Source of the DNA: Clarkia xantiana subsp. parviflora
Lineage: Eukaryota > Streptophyta > Magnoliopsida > Myrtales > Onagraceae
Assembly (NCBI GenBank): GCA_036873135.1
Contig: JAPTYO010000020.1
Coordinates: 5,510,081-5,574,080, forward strand
Reading direction: 5' to 3'
Length of the DNA stretch: 64,000 nt
In this document: in pieces, positions 32,326 through 42,971 of the stretch
Layout: every line of letters starts with the position of its first letter
Position numbering within the stretch: position 1 is the stretch's first letter
The notes under the pieces: generated by a model
Told to the model about the DNA's origin: nothing
Seen by the model: the letters and a program-made list of their open reading frames with translations, nothing else
The model's database searches: none
Translations under genes and position numbers: made by a program

Positions 32326-35127
32326 ATGTCTGGTAAGATTCTTCACCTTATTACTCTTTTTTCTTTCATCTTTGATCTTCTTAGGTTTCAATTTTCCCCT
32401 CCTTCCTTCCCTCGACGATTTTCAGCCGAGGGATTTGCCACTGTTGGACCACCTTTCGTCTTCAAGTATCTCAAGAACTCGCTTGCGCCTATTAACTACG
32501 ATAGGGCTTGTATAGAGTGTGGTATCTTCGAATCCTCCTTCGGGGCTCGCTATCCCTACGAGCAATCCCAATTCAATCCTCGCGACACCCGGATTACGCT
32601 CCCCAAAGGAGATGAGGTGTTCATCTCCCCAGGGCAAATTCGTGCGGGAATCCGACTCCCTTTCTGTCCGAGTTGGGTGGAGTTATGCAACCACTACAGA
32701 ACTTACCCCACGACCTTCTCTCCACACGCAATCCGTATATGGATTGCCTTCCAAGTGTGGTGTGATATCAACAAAGAGGATTGGAGCTACACTCTGGAGC
32801 TTTGGCGGGTCCTCTACAAGATGACCTGTAATAAAGATGGGATCTGCTCCTTCACCCCCCGCCAACCCGAGGGGACCGACGAGCAGTATAAGGAGATGGG
32901 CTGGGATAGGAAGGTGTCCTGGAGAATTTGCAAGGAACGGGCCATCATCCATGATAAGGGGCATGACAATGCCAACTGGAAAGAACAATACTTCTTCATC
33001 AAGCCTGGTCCCATCGAGTGGCCGAAGACCGTCGTGGAAGCTGATCCTCCTGTGCCCTTCCGTTCATGGTCGGAGCAGACCAAGAGGGCCTTGATGCTCA
33101 TCCAGGCCCGTCGCTGGGAGGAGGGTTATCAGCCCTTCGAGGCCACTTCTGTCACTGACCAACAGCGGATCAAAATTTCCATTATGCTGATTGATCCCAA
33201 GGCCGGGGGAAAAATTCATGATGGCGTTTCCAATGTAATTCTCTGGGTAATCTTCTAATTATTTCTTGTTTCCACTGCTTACAGCCCCTCGATCATCGCT
33301 GACCGCCCATCTGTTTCAGGAGGATACCGATGCCTCCCATTCGCTGAAGCGCAAGAAGAAGTCCTCCAGGAGAAAGGCTTCTGCCACATCGGGGCCGTCT
33401 CGGAAGAAGGCGAAGACCTCCGAGGCACCAAGGTCTGCCCTCACACCCGAGGGGCAGACTAATGCGGACGTGGTTAGGGCCGCCTTCGGCGTCCGTTCCG
33501 AAAAGGAAGGTAAGGAAGTTTTTCGTGCTATAAAAAGATATAGGGAATTGGTACCTCAAGACCTTCAGGCCTCCGACATGGAAGGGCGGATTAGGGATGT
33601 CAAGAATATCCTTCGAGGGGAAACTCCGCACGTCCTCGAAGCGGGTTATTACGACTTTTTCGGCCAAGAGAGATATATGGAGCGTTGTCTGATTTGGTAT
33701 ACCGATGTCGATTTACTTCCTCACCTTGTTCGCCCCGCTGCAGGTCCCACGGATGTCGCCCCTGCTGCACCTGCCTCCGACCCCGTGCCTGCAGCGGAGC
33801 CAGGGGTGGAAGATGCCCCGACGGAAGCCCGTGGTGAATCGGTCGGGTGACTAGCTTGGAGGACTCCCCCTCCGAGGATCAAGCTGAGGAGGAAGGCCTA
33901 ATCCTCCGAGGAAAATCGAGGTCGACTCCTGCTAAGTCACCTGGTAAGGAGACGTCTCCACTCCCCTTCACGCCACCATCGTCACCAGTCAGGGGCGCGA
34001 CCCCCGAAGTTCGGCCAAGTGAAGATGGGGGAGTTCGTCTGGTAGTACCTCCATTCCCCTTGGATGGAGACTACTACCAGGCCTTCTCTTCGGACCAGAG
34101 TGCTGAGCCTTGGAGACCGGTGGAGTCTCTACAGGGGATTCCTCTACGTCGGGGGTGCCAGGAGGAGAACCTGGCCCTGCACTTGGTGTCGGGCTCGATC
34201 CCTCCCTCACTGAGGCGCCCCCTTTCACTGGAAGGGGAGGACATCAAGGCGGACATCCGTCGAATGGCCGTCCGTCGGATAGAGGTAGGTTACACTTTGC
34301 TTTTGTTCATCTGAAAGTACTCCGACTTTTAAATACTAAGTTGCATTTGTCCTCAGGAAATGGCGGACCAGGATCGTTGCTTCGGCTACATCCTGTCCCT
34401 GCAGGAGGCTTTGGAGCAGGAACGGGCCAATTCCAACCTCGAGAGCTTGACCAAGCTCCAAGAGGACCTAGCTGCCTCCGAGGCGTCAAGGCTCCGAGCG
34501 GAGGAGGGCAGAAAACGGGCCGAAGAAGGTTGGCAGCGGGCCGAGGAGGTTAGGCGGCAGGCCGAGGAAGGTAGGCAGCAGGCCAAGGAGGTTAGGGCCA
34601 AGCTTGCTCAAGAGGCCCAATCCCAGCAAAGGCAGATTCTAAGCCTTGAGAGCTCGCTTAGGCGGGAGCAGCAAGCGGCCTTGGCTGATCGGAGCCAGGC
34701 TGCCTTCGATAAAGCAGCGTTAAAAGAAACTGCTGAGCGGCTGAAGCTTGAGAAGCAGAGGGCCATCGCGGAGCTGGAGGAGGCAAAGGCGGATCATTCC
34801 GCCCAAATAACAAACGCGAAGGTCCAGGGCCGCGAAGAATATCGGAGCTCGGAGGACTTCAAAGCAGATGCGGCGAGGCATTGTCAGGAAGATTTGCAGA
34901 ATGCCTTCCTTGATATTGTCGAAGAGCTTAATGAAACCTACGGGGACTCCATCGACTTGAGGAAGTCCAAGATTCTCGGCCGAGCCGTAGAAACGTACCT
35001 TAGCCTCCCGTCGGAGAGCTCCTCTGAAGACGCCGACGAGCCTCCTACAGATCCCTCCGATCCTGCCCCTCCGAAGCCCTCTGAAGACCCAGCCTCCGAC
35101 CCTACAGCCTCCGAGGACCAAGCTTAA
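32326..35127 (+). pseudogene. Antisense gene of Tat element 2, one frameshift
   Basis: The same four-exon layout as element 1: 32326-32332 (ATGTCTG), 32426-33246, 33320-34284 and 34357-35127, with introns of 93, 73 and 72 bp. Exon 2 keeps the domain (PFCPSWVELCNHYRTYPTTFSPH), about half identical to elements 1 and 3. Exon 3 has the basic RKKAKTSE-type tract and ILRGETPHVLEAGYY. Exon 4 is a Glu/Arg/Ala-rich coiled coil of about 180 residues, with heptad-like EEVRRQAEEGRQQAKE repeats and an acidic Pro-rich tail. A net -1 shift, apparently a 4-nt deletion near 33835, ends the exon 3 frame at 33850; translation would resume in another frame from about 33847. An unrecognised extra intron there could instead restore the frame. 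Confidence 0.72.
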
Positions 35128-35235
35128 TTTGTTATAACTTAAGTCCTTGTAGTCTTTCCTCATTATCTCCCTTGTATCGAACCTCTTAGGCCTTCGAGCC
35201 TTTTATTAATGTTCTTTTCGATTATGTTCTTCATA

Positions 35236-35522
35236 ACGCTTTTATCGGACCCTAAGAACCTTAAGGCTTTCCGTCGTCCTAAGACGCTTTTAATCGAACC
35301 TTAAAAACTTAAGGAATTTTCGGACGTCCTATGACGCTTTTTATCGAACCTTAAAACTTAAGGATTTTCGGACGTCCAATGACGCTTTTAATCGGACCTT
35401 AAAAACTTAAGGATTTTTCGGACGTCCTATGACGCTTTTTATCGAACCTTAAAAACTTAAGGATTTTTCGGACGTCCAACCTTAAAACTTAAGGATTTTC
35501 GGACGTCCAATGACGCTTTTAA
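35236..35522. repeat. Intra-element minisatellite, element 2
   Basis: Five to six copies of a unit of about 57-60 bp built from cttaaggatttttcggacgt, cctatgacgctttt and atcgaaccttaaaa. It lies at the same place as the arrays in elements 1 and 3 (between the convergent gene ends) but is unrelated in sequence apart from cttaagg. Confidence 0.9.
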
Positions 35523-35645
35523 ATCAGAAGTAAAAGGAATACTTTGATCAGAAGTAACCTCTTTATTGATTGATGTCTTTAACATAGCATGCACCACTCA
35601 GGGCGACTTAATTACATCTTCGCGCCTCTACGGACGACTTATTTG

Positions 35646-38600
35646 TCAAACATGGCATTTCTTCAGATGTTCACCGCTAAAGGTGTTTCTTAATACCTTG
35701 CCATCGAGGTCTTCTAACTTGTAAGCGTTCGGGGCCGGCATGCCTACGATTTTGTAAGGCCCTTCCCACTTCGGGGACATCTTGTTGATCCGATCTTGTA
35801 GGGCGAACTCATTCCGACGTAGGACCAGTTCTCCCACGTAGAACTGTCGTGACTTGACCTTCCGATTGTAGTACCTGGCCGTCGCCAAACGCATCCGAGC
35901 TTGCGCTATGTCGGCCTCCAGCCGTTTCTCCTCTAGCAAGGATAACTCCAGGCGCCTCGTTTCGTCGTTCGTCAAAGGTCCTATCCTGGCTCTTTCTGGA
36001 CTTGTCGAGGGCTCATAGCTTCTGGTTCGATGGGACGCCACAGCGATTTCCACGGGAGCGACCGCCTCCGTCCCATAAACAAGTGCAAACGGGGTTTCAC
36101 CTGTTGACCGCTTGGGTGTCGTTCGGACCGCCCACAACACGTTCTCCAGTTCGTCCAACCATTTTCCGTCCAAAGCATAGACCCTCTTCTTCAAACCCTC
36201 CATCACGATTTTGTTGGCAGCCTCCACCTGCCCATTGGTCTGAGCGTGATGGACGGATGCTGTCCGATGCTCGATACCAAACTCGTCCAGGAACTTCTCC
36301 AACTGGGCCCCATTAAACGGAGGACCATTGTCACTGATGATCACCTTCGGCACCCCATATCTCGACAAAATTCGGGTCTGAAGGAACTTAATGATATGTC
36401 CCGCTGTTGTCCTGGCTAACGGCTTAGCCTCGATCCACTTCGAGAAGTAGTCAATCGCGACCAGCAGATGTGTGCACTGGCCCTTTGCTTTCGGAAGGGG
36501 TCCCACCAGGTCAATTCCCCACTGTGCGAAGGGCCAAGCACTCCCAATGGGCATCAGATCAGCGGCGGGGGCTGTGATATTCGAAGTATATCTCTGACAC
36601 GCGTCACAGGATCGAACAAGCGCCGTTGCTTCCTTATTCATCGTAGGCCAATAATATCCCAAGTTCAACGCCTTCCTCAGGATAGATCGAGCGCCCTCGT
36701 GACAGGCTGCGACTCCTTCATGCAATTCTCTCAGAATCCGAGTCGTATCGGGTTCGGCCACGCATTTCAAGAAAGGCGTCGAAAGCAGGCCCTTCTTGTA
36801 CAACTGGTTATCCACCATCGCGTAATTAATTGACATTCGTCGTAGTCGCTCCGCTGCCACTTTATCTTCAGGAAGTGCCCCCGTAGTTAAGTACACAATT
36901 ATCGGGGTCATCCAAGTGGGTTCCTCCTCTGACCCTGTTCCGATAGCGCACACCTCCGATGGATCGGTTGTCGATAGAATCACCTTCTCCAAGAAGTGTA
37001 TCCTCCGACTGTCTTCCAAAGGTGCCCCCAGGGCAAATTTGCTCAAGGCATCAGCCTCCACATTCTCTCCCCTTGGAATTGCCTCGATATCAAAGCTTTT
37101 GAAGCTCTCCTTTAAGGTCCGAGCCTCTTGAAGGTACTTCTTCATGATCGGGTTCTTTGCTCCATATTGCCCCCGGACCTGATTTACAATCAGATTTGCA
37201 TCACACTTCACCCGCAAATGTTCAATTCCAGTGCCTTTTGCGATTTTCAGCCCTGTTATGAGAGCTTCATACTCCGCCTCGTTATTGGTGGCTCTAAATG
37301 TCAGGGCCAATGCATATCGAAGTGGCTCCGCCCCACCTGGCGGAATCAATACGAACCCCGCACCCGATCCATCCGAGCTTGAGGAGCCATCCGTGTACAA
37401 CTCCCAGGTGTTCTCCTTATTTGGCTGTTCCGACTGCCCCGCCGTCGGGACCTCTTCAGTATTTCCGGTTGCCCCTTCTACTGTTTCCGTTGCTTCAGGA
37501 TCGGGAATAGTAGATTCAACTATAAAGTCGGCCAATGCCTGCCCTTTGATAGCTGTTCTCGGAGCGAAATGAATTCGAAATTCGCTAAGTTCCACGGCCC
37601 ACTTTACTAGTCTCCCCGACGCATCAGGCCGGTTCAAGAAGTGTTTCAGTGGCTGATCAGTCAACACCGTAATTTCGTGCGCATGGAAGTAGGGCCGTAA
37701 CTTTCTAGCAGTAATAATCAACGCAAAGAGGTACTTCTCAATCGGGGGGTAATTCATTTCACTCTTGGCAAACGCCTTGCTTACATAATAGACGGGAATC
37801 TGATTGCCCTCGACGGCTTTAACTAAAACAGAGCTTATTGCAAACGAAGAAATGGCCAAATAAAGATAGAGTGGCTCGCCTGGAGCTGGCTTCGCAAGTG
37901 GTGGGAGGTCGCGAAGATGTTGTTTGAGCGCCTGGAACGCCTCCTCACATTCAGCAGTCCATTCGAACTGTCGGTTGGCTCTTAGTACACTGAAAAATGG
38001 CATCGACCGGTCGCTGGCCTTGGATAAGAAGCGATTCATCGAAGCCAGCCGACCGTTCAGCACTTGCACCTCCATATGGTTTGTCGGGGACTGCATCTCC
38101 TCTATTGCCCTTAGTTTTTCGGGATTCACCTCGATCCCCCTCTGGCTCACCATGAAGCCTAAGAACTTCCCGGAATGGACTCCGAAAGCACATTTGGCTG
38201 GATTCAGGCGGACCTGGTAGAGCTTCATCCTCTCGAAGGCCATAGCCAAGTTGCCAACGTGGTCTGATGCTCGTCGGGACTTCACCAGCATGTCATCTAC
38301 ATAAGCTTCCATAGTACTCCCGATCATATCCCCGAACAGCTTGTTCACCATCCTCTGATATGTCGCCCCCGCGTTCACCAGGCCGAAAGGCATGACGTCG
38401 TATTGGAAGATTTCACTGTCAGCGTAAAAGGCGGTATGTGGTGCATCCTTTTTCGCCATCTTTATCTGGTTATAACCAGAATAACCATCCATAAAGCTTA
38501 GCAGCTCATGCCCCGATGTAGCATCCACCAGTTGGTCGATCCGAGGGAGTGGATAACAGTCCTTCGGGCAAGCCTTGTTTAAGTCGCGGAAGTCGACACA

Positions 38601-41243
38601 CATCCGCCACTTCCCGTTATTCTTCCTCACCAGCACTGGGTTGGCTACCCAAGTCTGGAATCGGATCTCCCTAATGAACCCAGCGTCGAGCAATCTGCCA
38701 ACCTCCTTCTGGATTGCAATCCTCTTGTCTGTTCCCATCGGACGTCTCTTCTGTGCGATCGGCTTGATCGTGGGGTCGATATTCAATTCATGCTCGATCA
38801 CGTCCCGACTGATTCCTGGCATATCGCTCGGAGACCAGGCAAATAACTCCTTGAATTCCTTCAATAGGGCGATCAACTCCTGAGCTTTTTCCTCGGATAG
38901 GGCGGATCCGATCTTTACCCTCCTCTCGGGTCCATCTATCTCGACTTCTTTTAGGTCCTCCATGGGGGCGGGACGCCCAAACTCCTCTCGAGGATCAGTG
39001 TCTGTCTGGAGAACCGACATAGCCTCCTTCCTTGATCTTCTCGTGGCGTTGACATAGCATCGTCTCGACGCCACCTGGTCGCCTTTCACTTCGCCGACCC
39101 CATTCTCAGTCGAGAACTTCAGTTTCTGGTGGACAGTCGAGGCTACTGCCATCAGTGGGTTGATAGTGGTTCTTCCAATGATCGCATTGTACGTCCCTGT
39201 GGATTCGACCACCACGAACTCCACATCTCTCTTCTCCATCTTCCAGCCACTGCCGAACCATACGGGCAACGTAATAACCCCCAACGGATAAGAGGTTGTG
39301 CCGCAAAATCCTACCATCGGGAAGTTAACCTCCCGCAAATCTTTCTTCTTCTTCCCCATCTGCTCCAGGGCGTCGGAGAAGAGGATGTCGGAGGAGCTTC
39401 CTCCATCAATGAGGATCCTCTTCATTTCGAATCCCCCTACATCCAATGTCACTACTAGGGCATCCTCGTGGGGGGTCTCTACTCCCTCCAGATCCTTCCC
39501 CGAGAAGGTGATCTCCATTTCCTCCTTCGGGGTCCACGACCGAGACCTTTTTCCCAAAACCACTGCTACTGGCACTTGGTTGGCATAACGCTCTCGAGAA
39601 GACGATGTGTCTCCTCCTGCAGCGAACCCTCCATGGATCACATTAATAACCCTCTTCTGTCGGGACCCTGATGGGCCCTCCGAAGGCTGTGCGTCGGACC
39701 TCCTCTTCCTTGGGGACCTCGATCGAGATTTGGACCTTGACCGAGATCGGGAACGGGGCTTGCAGCGCGAGTCTCCCACGAACTCCTTCAACTTACCCCT
39801 CTGGATAAGCTTCTCTATTTCCTTCTTCAGCTCCCGACATTGGTCAGTGTCGTGACCAGAGGCCCGATGGAATCGGCAGTAACGGTCGGTGCGGGAGCCC
39901 AACTTTTCTCCTTCTTTCTTCTTGGGGAAACGAGCGAGGCCTTGCTTCTCCATTACCGCCAAGACCTCTTTCAAAGGCCTGTTGAGGGGGGTGAACTCCT
40001 CCCTCTGACTGTCCCTCTTGTTCGGACGCCTATCCTCCCTCCGATCGGAGCGTCCACGACTCCGACTACCCTCGGAGCTATCCTTCTTGTGTCGGTTGTC
40101 CAGTGGTTTGAACAACTGCTTTCCTTCGCGCCCCTTAGGAGGAGCCAACTCTCCGGCATCGATCTTCGACTCTTGGACGTCGATTTGTTGTTTTACCCTC
40201 GCCTGAAGCGCCTCCATGTTCCAGACGTTTTTGGCCGCGACGCTGTGGAGTAAGTCGGAGCCGTAGGGGGGATTGAGGTTTTTCAAGAAGGTACGGATGG
40301 CCTCGCCCTCCGATATCTCCTCATCCAGCTCGGTCATCCCAGCCGTGTAACGCTGGTAGTATTGGGCCAGCGATTCGTCAGGCCTCTGGACCACCTCATG
40401 CAGGGTCCGAACACTCTTCAGCAGCCGTCGACGCCCCTGGTACTGGGCGATGAATCGTTGGTGCATATCCTTCCAGCAGGTTATGCATCCAGTGGGCAGA
40501 CTGTAGAACCATGTCATCGCCTTTTCTCCCAGGGTGCTCGGGAACAATGCGCAGATAACATCCTCATCTGGGGTCCTGCCCATGCACGCTGTCAAGTGCT
40601 TCTGTACGTGGCGGACCGGGTCCGCAACTCCGTCGTACTCCTCTATCTTCGGGATACCCAAGCCTGCTGGGGCCAGGGTATGGATCAATCTGGGAACGAA
40701 AGGATGGGTCTCCTGGCTCCCCAATTCCGACATCATAGGCTTCTGATCTCCCATGCAAATACCTACAATCTTTACTACCTGGTCGGCAGTGAGGGGACCA
40801 TTCAGGGGAATTGTCCTTTGTTGCACTGGCCCTGGTCCATCGACCACGAAATTCTCCGCCGGTGCTGGATTAGGGGGAATGGGCTGTTCCCTCAACGGAG
40901 GGGGTGGCGGCAGGTTGTCGTCCACCTGCCTTCTGGGAGCATCTCGCCGCGGAGGGAGCGGCGGTAGATCGGCCTGCCTTCTAGCAGCTTCTCTTCGGTC
41001 TAGGAGGGCCTCCATGGCCTCCATGAATAGGGGCATGGCCTCTGCCACTACCCTGGCCAGCTCTGGATTCTGGGAAGGTGTCTCGTTTCTGGATCCACCA
41101 GGGGGGTTGTTCCTTCGCGCGGTGTCGTCTCGGCGAGTGCTGTCACCATCATCTCTCAAATCCTGATGCTGGGTAGCATCCTCAGGGAGATTGCTGGTGG
41201 CCGGCACCTGCTTGCCTGAACGCTGCGGTCTGTTGCCAGCCAT
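35646..41243 (-). CDS. Gag-Pol polyprotein of Tat element 2, uninterrupted
   Basis: One open frame of 1865 aa from ATG 41243. Gag spans about 150-345 (conserved WFYSLPTGCITCW); a CX2HX4HX4C knuckle (CRFH..GH..C) at 456-469 precedes an Arg/Ser-rich tract. The protease has IDGGSSSDI near 612-620, with DGG instead of DS/TG. Reverse transcriptase runs about 840-1040 (YVDD at 981-984), then RNase H about 1090-1240 and a second, archaeal-type RNase H about 1280-1405 (YTDGS, NNEAEYEAL, EADALSK). Integrase has H1508, H1515, C1546, C1549 and a D1578, D1638, E1674 triad (DD35E). There is no chromodomain. The tandem RNase H defines Tat. With one LTR difference and no stop, this copy is the best candidate in the window for recent or present activity. 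Confidence 0.96.
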   Translation of the reverse strand: MAGNRPQRSGKQVPATSNLPEDATQHQDLRDDGDSTRRDDTARRNNPPGGSRNETPSQNPELARVVAEAMPLFMEAMEALLDRREAARRQADLPPLPPRRDAPRRQVDDNLPPPPPLREQPIPPNPAPAENFVVDGPGPVQQRTIPLNGPLTADQVVKIVGICMGDQKPMMSELGSQETHPFVPRLIHTLAPAGLGIPKIEEYDGVADPVRHVQKHLTACMGRTPDEDVICALFPSTLGEKAMTWFYSLPTGCITCWKDMHQRFIAQYQGRRRLLKSVRTLHEVVQRPDESLAQYYQRYTAGMTELDEEISEGEAIRTFLKNLNPPYGSDLLHSVAAKNVWNMEALQARVKQQIDVQESKIDAGELAPPKGREGKQLFKPLDNRHKKDSSEGSRSRGRSDRREDRRPNKRDSQREEFTPLNRPLKEVLAVMEKQGLARFPKKKEGEKLGSRTDRYCRFHRASGHDTDQCRELKKEIEKLIQRGKLKEFVGDSRCKPRSRSRSRSKSRSRSPRKRRSDAQPSEGPSGSRQKRVINVIHGGFAAGGDTSSSRERYANQVPVAVVLGKRSRSWTPKEEMEITFSGKDLEGVETPHEDALVVTLDVGGFEMKRILIDGGSSSDILFSDALEQMGKKKKDLREVNFPMVGFCGTTSYPLGVITLPVWFGSGWKMEKRDVEFVVVESTGTYNAIIGRTTINPLMAVASTVHQKLKFSTENGVGEVKGDQVASRRCYVNATRRSRKEAMSVLQTDTDPREEFGRPAPMEDLKEVEIDGPERRVKIGSALSEEKAQELIALLKEFKELFAWSPSDMPGISRDVIEHELNIDPTIKPIAQKRRPMGTDKRIAIQKEVGRLLDAGFIREIRFQTWVANPVLVRKNNGKWRMCVDFRDLNKACPKDCYPLPRIDQLVDATSGHELLSFMDGYSGYNQIKMAKKDAPHTAFYADSEIFQYDVMPFGLVNAGATYQRMVNKLFGDMIGSTMEAYVDDMLVKSRRASDHVGNLAMAFERMKLYQVRLNPAKCAFGVHSGKFLGFMVSQRGIEVNPEKLRAIEEMQSPTNHMEVQVLNGRLASMNRFLSKASDRSMPFFSVLRANRQFEWTAECEEAFQALKQHLRDLPPLAKPAPGEPLYLYLAISSFAISSVLVKAVEGNQIPVYYVSKAFAKSEMNYPPIEKYLFALIITARKLRPYFHAHEITVLTDQPLKHFLNRPDASGRLVKWAVELSEFRIHFAPRTAIKGQALADFIVESTIPDPEATETVEGATGNTEEVPTAGQSEQPNKENTWELYTDGSSSSDGSGAGFVLIPPGGAEPLRYALALTFRATNNEAEYEALITGLKIAKGTGIEHLRVKCDANLIVNQVRGQYGAKNPIMKKYLQEARTLKESFKSFDIEAIPRGENVEADALSKFALGAPLEDSRRIHFLEKVILSTTDPSEVCAIGTGSEEEPTWMTPIIVYLTTGALPEDKVAAERLRRMSINYAMVDNQLYKKGLLSTPFLKCVAEPDTTRILRELHEGVAACHEGARSILRKALNLGYYWPTMNKEATALVRSCDACQRYTSNITAPAADLMPIGSAWPFAQWGIDLVGPLPKAKGQCTHLLVAIDYFSKWIEAKPLARTTAGHIIKFLQTRILSRYGVPKVIISDNGPPFNGAQLEKFLDEFGIEHRTASVHHAQTNGQVEAANKIVMEGLKKRVYALDGKWLDELENVLWAVRTTPKRSTGETPFALVYGTEAVAPVEIAVASHRTRSYEPSTSPERARIGPLTNDETRRLELSLLEEKRLEADIAQARMRLATARYYNRKVKSRQFYVGELVLRRNEFALQDRINKMSPKWEGPYKIVGMPAPNAYKLEDLDGKVLRNTFSGEHLKKCHV

Positions 41244-41290
41244 GGTATGGAATCAGAGGGAAGCAAGCTTACTTTTGGCTTTTTGTTGCG

Positions 41291-41308
41291 TTCCCACAGA
41301 CGGCGCCA
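41291..41308 (-). promoter_or_regulatory. Primer binding site, element 2
   Basis: TGGCGCCGTCTGTGGGAA on the minus strand, one base from the LTR; identical to those of elements 1 and 3. Confidence 0.8.
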
Positions 41309-41309
41309 A

Positions 41310-41970
41310 TGTTGGATCACGGTGGAATTCCGGTACGGACTTGGACGGCAATCCTAGCTCCTTTGCTCCACGCAATCCTGCAAGAGGGGAGTAGAGGGCA
41401 GTGGCCCAGAATCCCTCTCCGATGATTAACGTAAGTACGGCAGTCCACAGGGCAAGCAAGCAGTATTTTTGTATATGTGTGAAAACGTAACCCTAACCTG
41501 TGATAACTTCCCTCCTTTTATAGGGGGAAGGTTATCTCAGTTACCTGATTAGGCGGTTGGTTTGTGATCCACTATCCCACATATTCCGCCATATATCTCG
41601 CCACATATCTGTACAGTTATACGTATCCCCCATATCTCGCCCATTATACCACTACTGTAATCATGGCGAGATTTCCGGGATTGTGCTCTTATTGGCGAGT
41701 CTCGATCATTATCGGAGGCTCCCAAGTTGCATCGTTGAGGATTCGGTGTCGGGGAGTGGTGTCAACTCCCATATCGGGACCGACTACGTCCAGGTCCGAT
41801 ATCTTCGGGGTTCTCCCCTATCGGAGCCATACTTGCTCGGGGCCATTCAATGTCGGGGCCTCCTTCCGTCGGAGCCCTTAGCCTTCCAGCAGCCCAGCTC
41901 CTAGCCCACCGGGCCTAGTCGCCGTTTGCCAATCGTTAAGGGGCCTAACGGCCTTCGCCGGGGCCCATCA
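41310..41970 (-). repeat. 5' LTR of element 2
   Basis: 661 bp, with a minus-strand TATA (ctataaaagg) at 41514-41523. It carries degenerate forms of the U3 repeats (ccatatatctcgccacatat). Confidence 0.96.
41514..41523 (-). promoter_or_regulatory. LTR TATA box, element 2
   Basis: ctataaaagg on the minus strand, at the same relative position as in elements 1 and 3. Confidence 0.6.
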
Positions 41971-42182
41971 TATATATATATATTTTATCTATTAATTACA
42001 ATTCATATACCCAATAGTCAAGTTGGCAAAGTATAGTTAGGTAAATAAATATAAAGTTTTGTAATTGGTAAACATAATGTCAGGTTGTTTTTTTTTAGTT
42101 CTTCCTCGTCAAAATAATAACTAACCTGACTTAGACTTGTGTTTAGATGAAATCTATATATAATATAATCTGAATGTTTTTA
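41971..42182. repeat. Isolated copy of part of the 650-bp tandem unit
   Basis: aattggtaaacataatgtca...cctgacttagacttgtgttt (about 42054-42150) is nearly identical to segments of the array at 57958-58045 and 58608-58696, so this flank is related to the array beyond element 3. No gene. Confidence 0.75.
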
Positions 42183-42971
42183 GGGTTAAAGGTCCTTTTG
42201 GTACCACATGTTTGTAAAAATTACACTGTTCATACCACTAGTATTTTTTCGTACCGAATTGGTACCATATGTTTCCAAACCTTACTGTTTTGGTACCTCC
42301 GTTAGGGTTCCGTCAAAAACAGCCGTTAAATGGCATGTGCCATGCACGTGACCAGCCCAAAAATTTCAATTTTGTTACAATTTAGTCCATCTAATACATC
42401 CCTAACTTTTATTCTGTTCAATTTAGTCCTAAAACTTCAAAATCAAGCCATTTCCCCAAATTGACCTAGCCGGACCTAGCCATGGGCTAGGTCCGACCCT
42501 GGGTCATGGTCGCCGGACCCAGACGACCGCGACCCAGGGTCGGACCTAGCCCTAGGCTAGGTCCGGCTAGGTCAATTGGGACCTACCCCCAATTGAGGGC
42601 TAGGTCCCAATTGACCTAGCCGGACCTAGCCTAGGGCTAGGTCCGACCCTGGGTCGCGGTCGTCTGGGTCCGGCGACCATGACCCAGGGTCGGACTTAGC
42701 CCATGGCTAGGTCCGGCTAGGTCAATTTGGGGAAATGGTTTGATTTTGAAGTTTTAGGACTAAATTGAACAGAATAAAAGTTAGGGATGTATTAGATGGA
42801 CTAAATTGTAACAAAATTGAAAGTTTTAGGCTGATCACGTGCATGGCACATGCCATTTAACGGCTTTTTTTGACGGAACCCTAACGGAGGTACAAAAACA
42901 GTAAAGTTTGGAAACATATGGTACCAATTCGGTACGAAAAAATACTAATGGTATGAACAGTGTAATTTTTG
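42183..42971. mobile_element. Long foldback MITE of family B, right tip deleted
   Basis: gggttaaaggtccttttggt opens the left end. The right arm, complementary over about 350 bp, stops at agtgtaattttt before its terminal 30 bp or so. The centre is a large palindrome of ctaggtccgaccctgggtc blocks (about 42460-42725), so the whole element can fold on itself. Duplicate B shows the uninterrupted target near 44435. A CACGTG core lies in each arm. Confidence 0.8.

Larger units (their letters stand above)
31084..41970 (-). mobile_element. Tat-lineage Ty3/gypsy LTR retrotransposon 2, very young
   Basis: A 10.9-kb element with an uninterrupted Gag-Pol. Read on the minus strand: 5' LTR 41310-41970, PBS 41291-41308, gag-pol 35646-41243, minisatellite 35236-35522, antisense gene 32326-35127, PPT 31745-31757, 3' LTR 31084-31744. 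The LTRs (661 bp each) differ at one position that I can see (c/t within ggggctctccc). The target is a TA repeat, so the duplication (tatat) fits but is uninformative. The LTR and minisatellite differ from elements 1 and 3: a sister subfamily. Confidence 0.96.

Noticed and set aside
40362..40967. 201-codon plus-strand frame and similar long frames opposite gag-pol (e.g. 53315-53848, 51299-51856)
   Set aside because: Shadows of the GC-biased gag-pol codons on the minus strand; no recognisable domain, no splice or promoter pattern.
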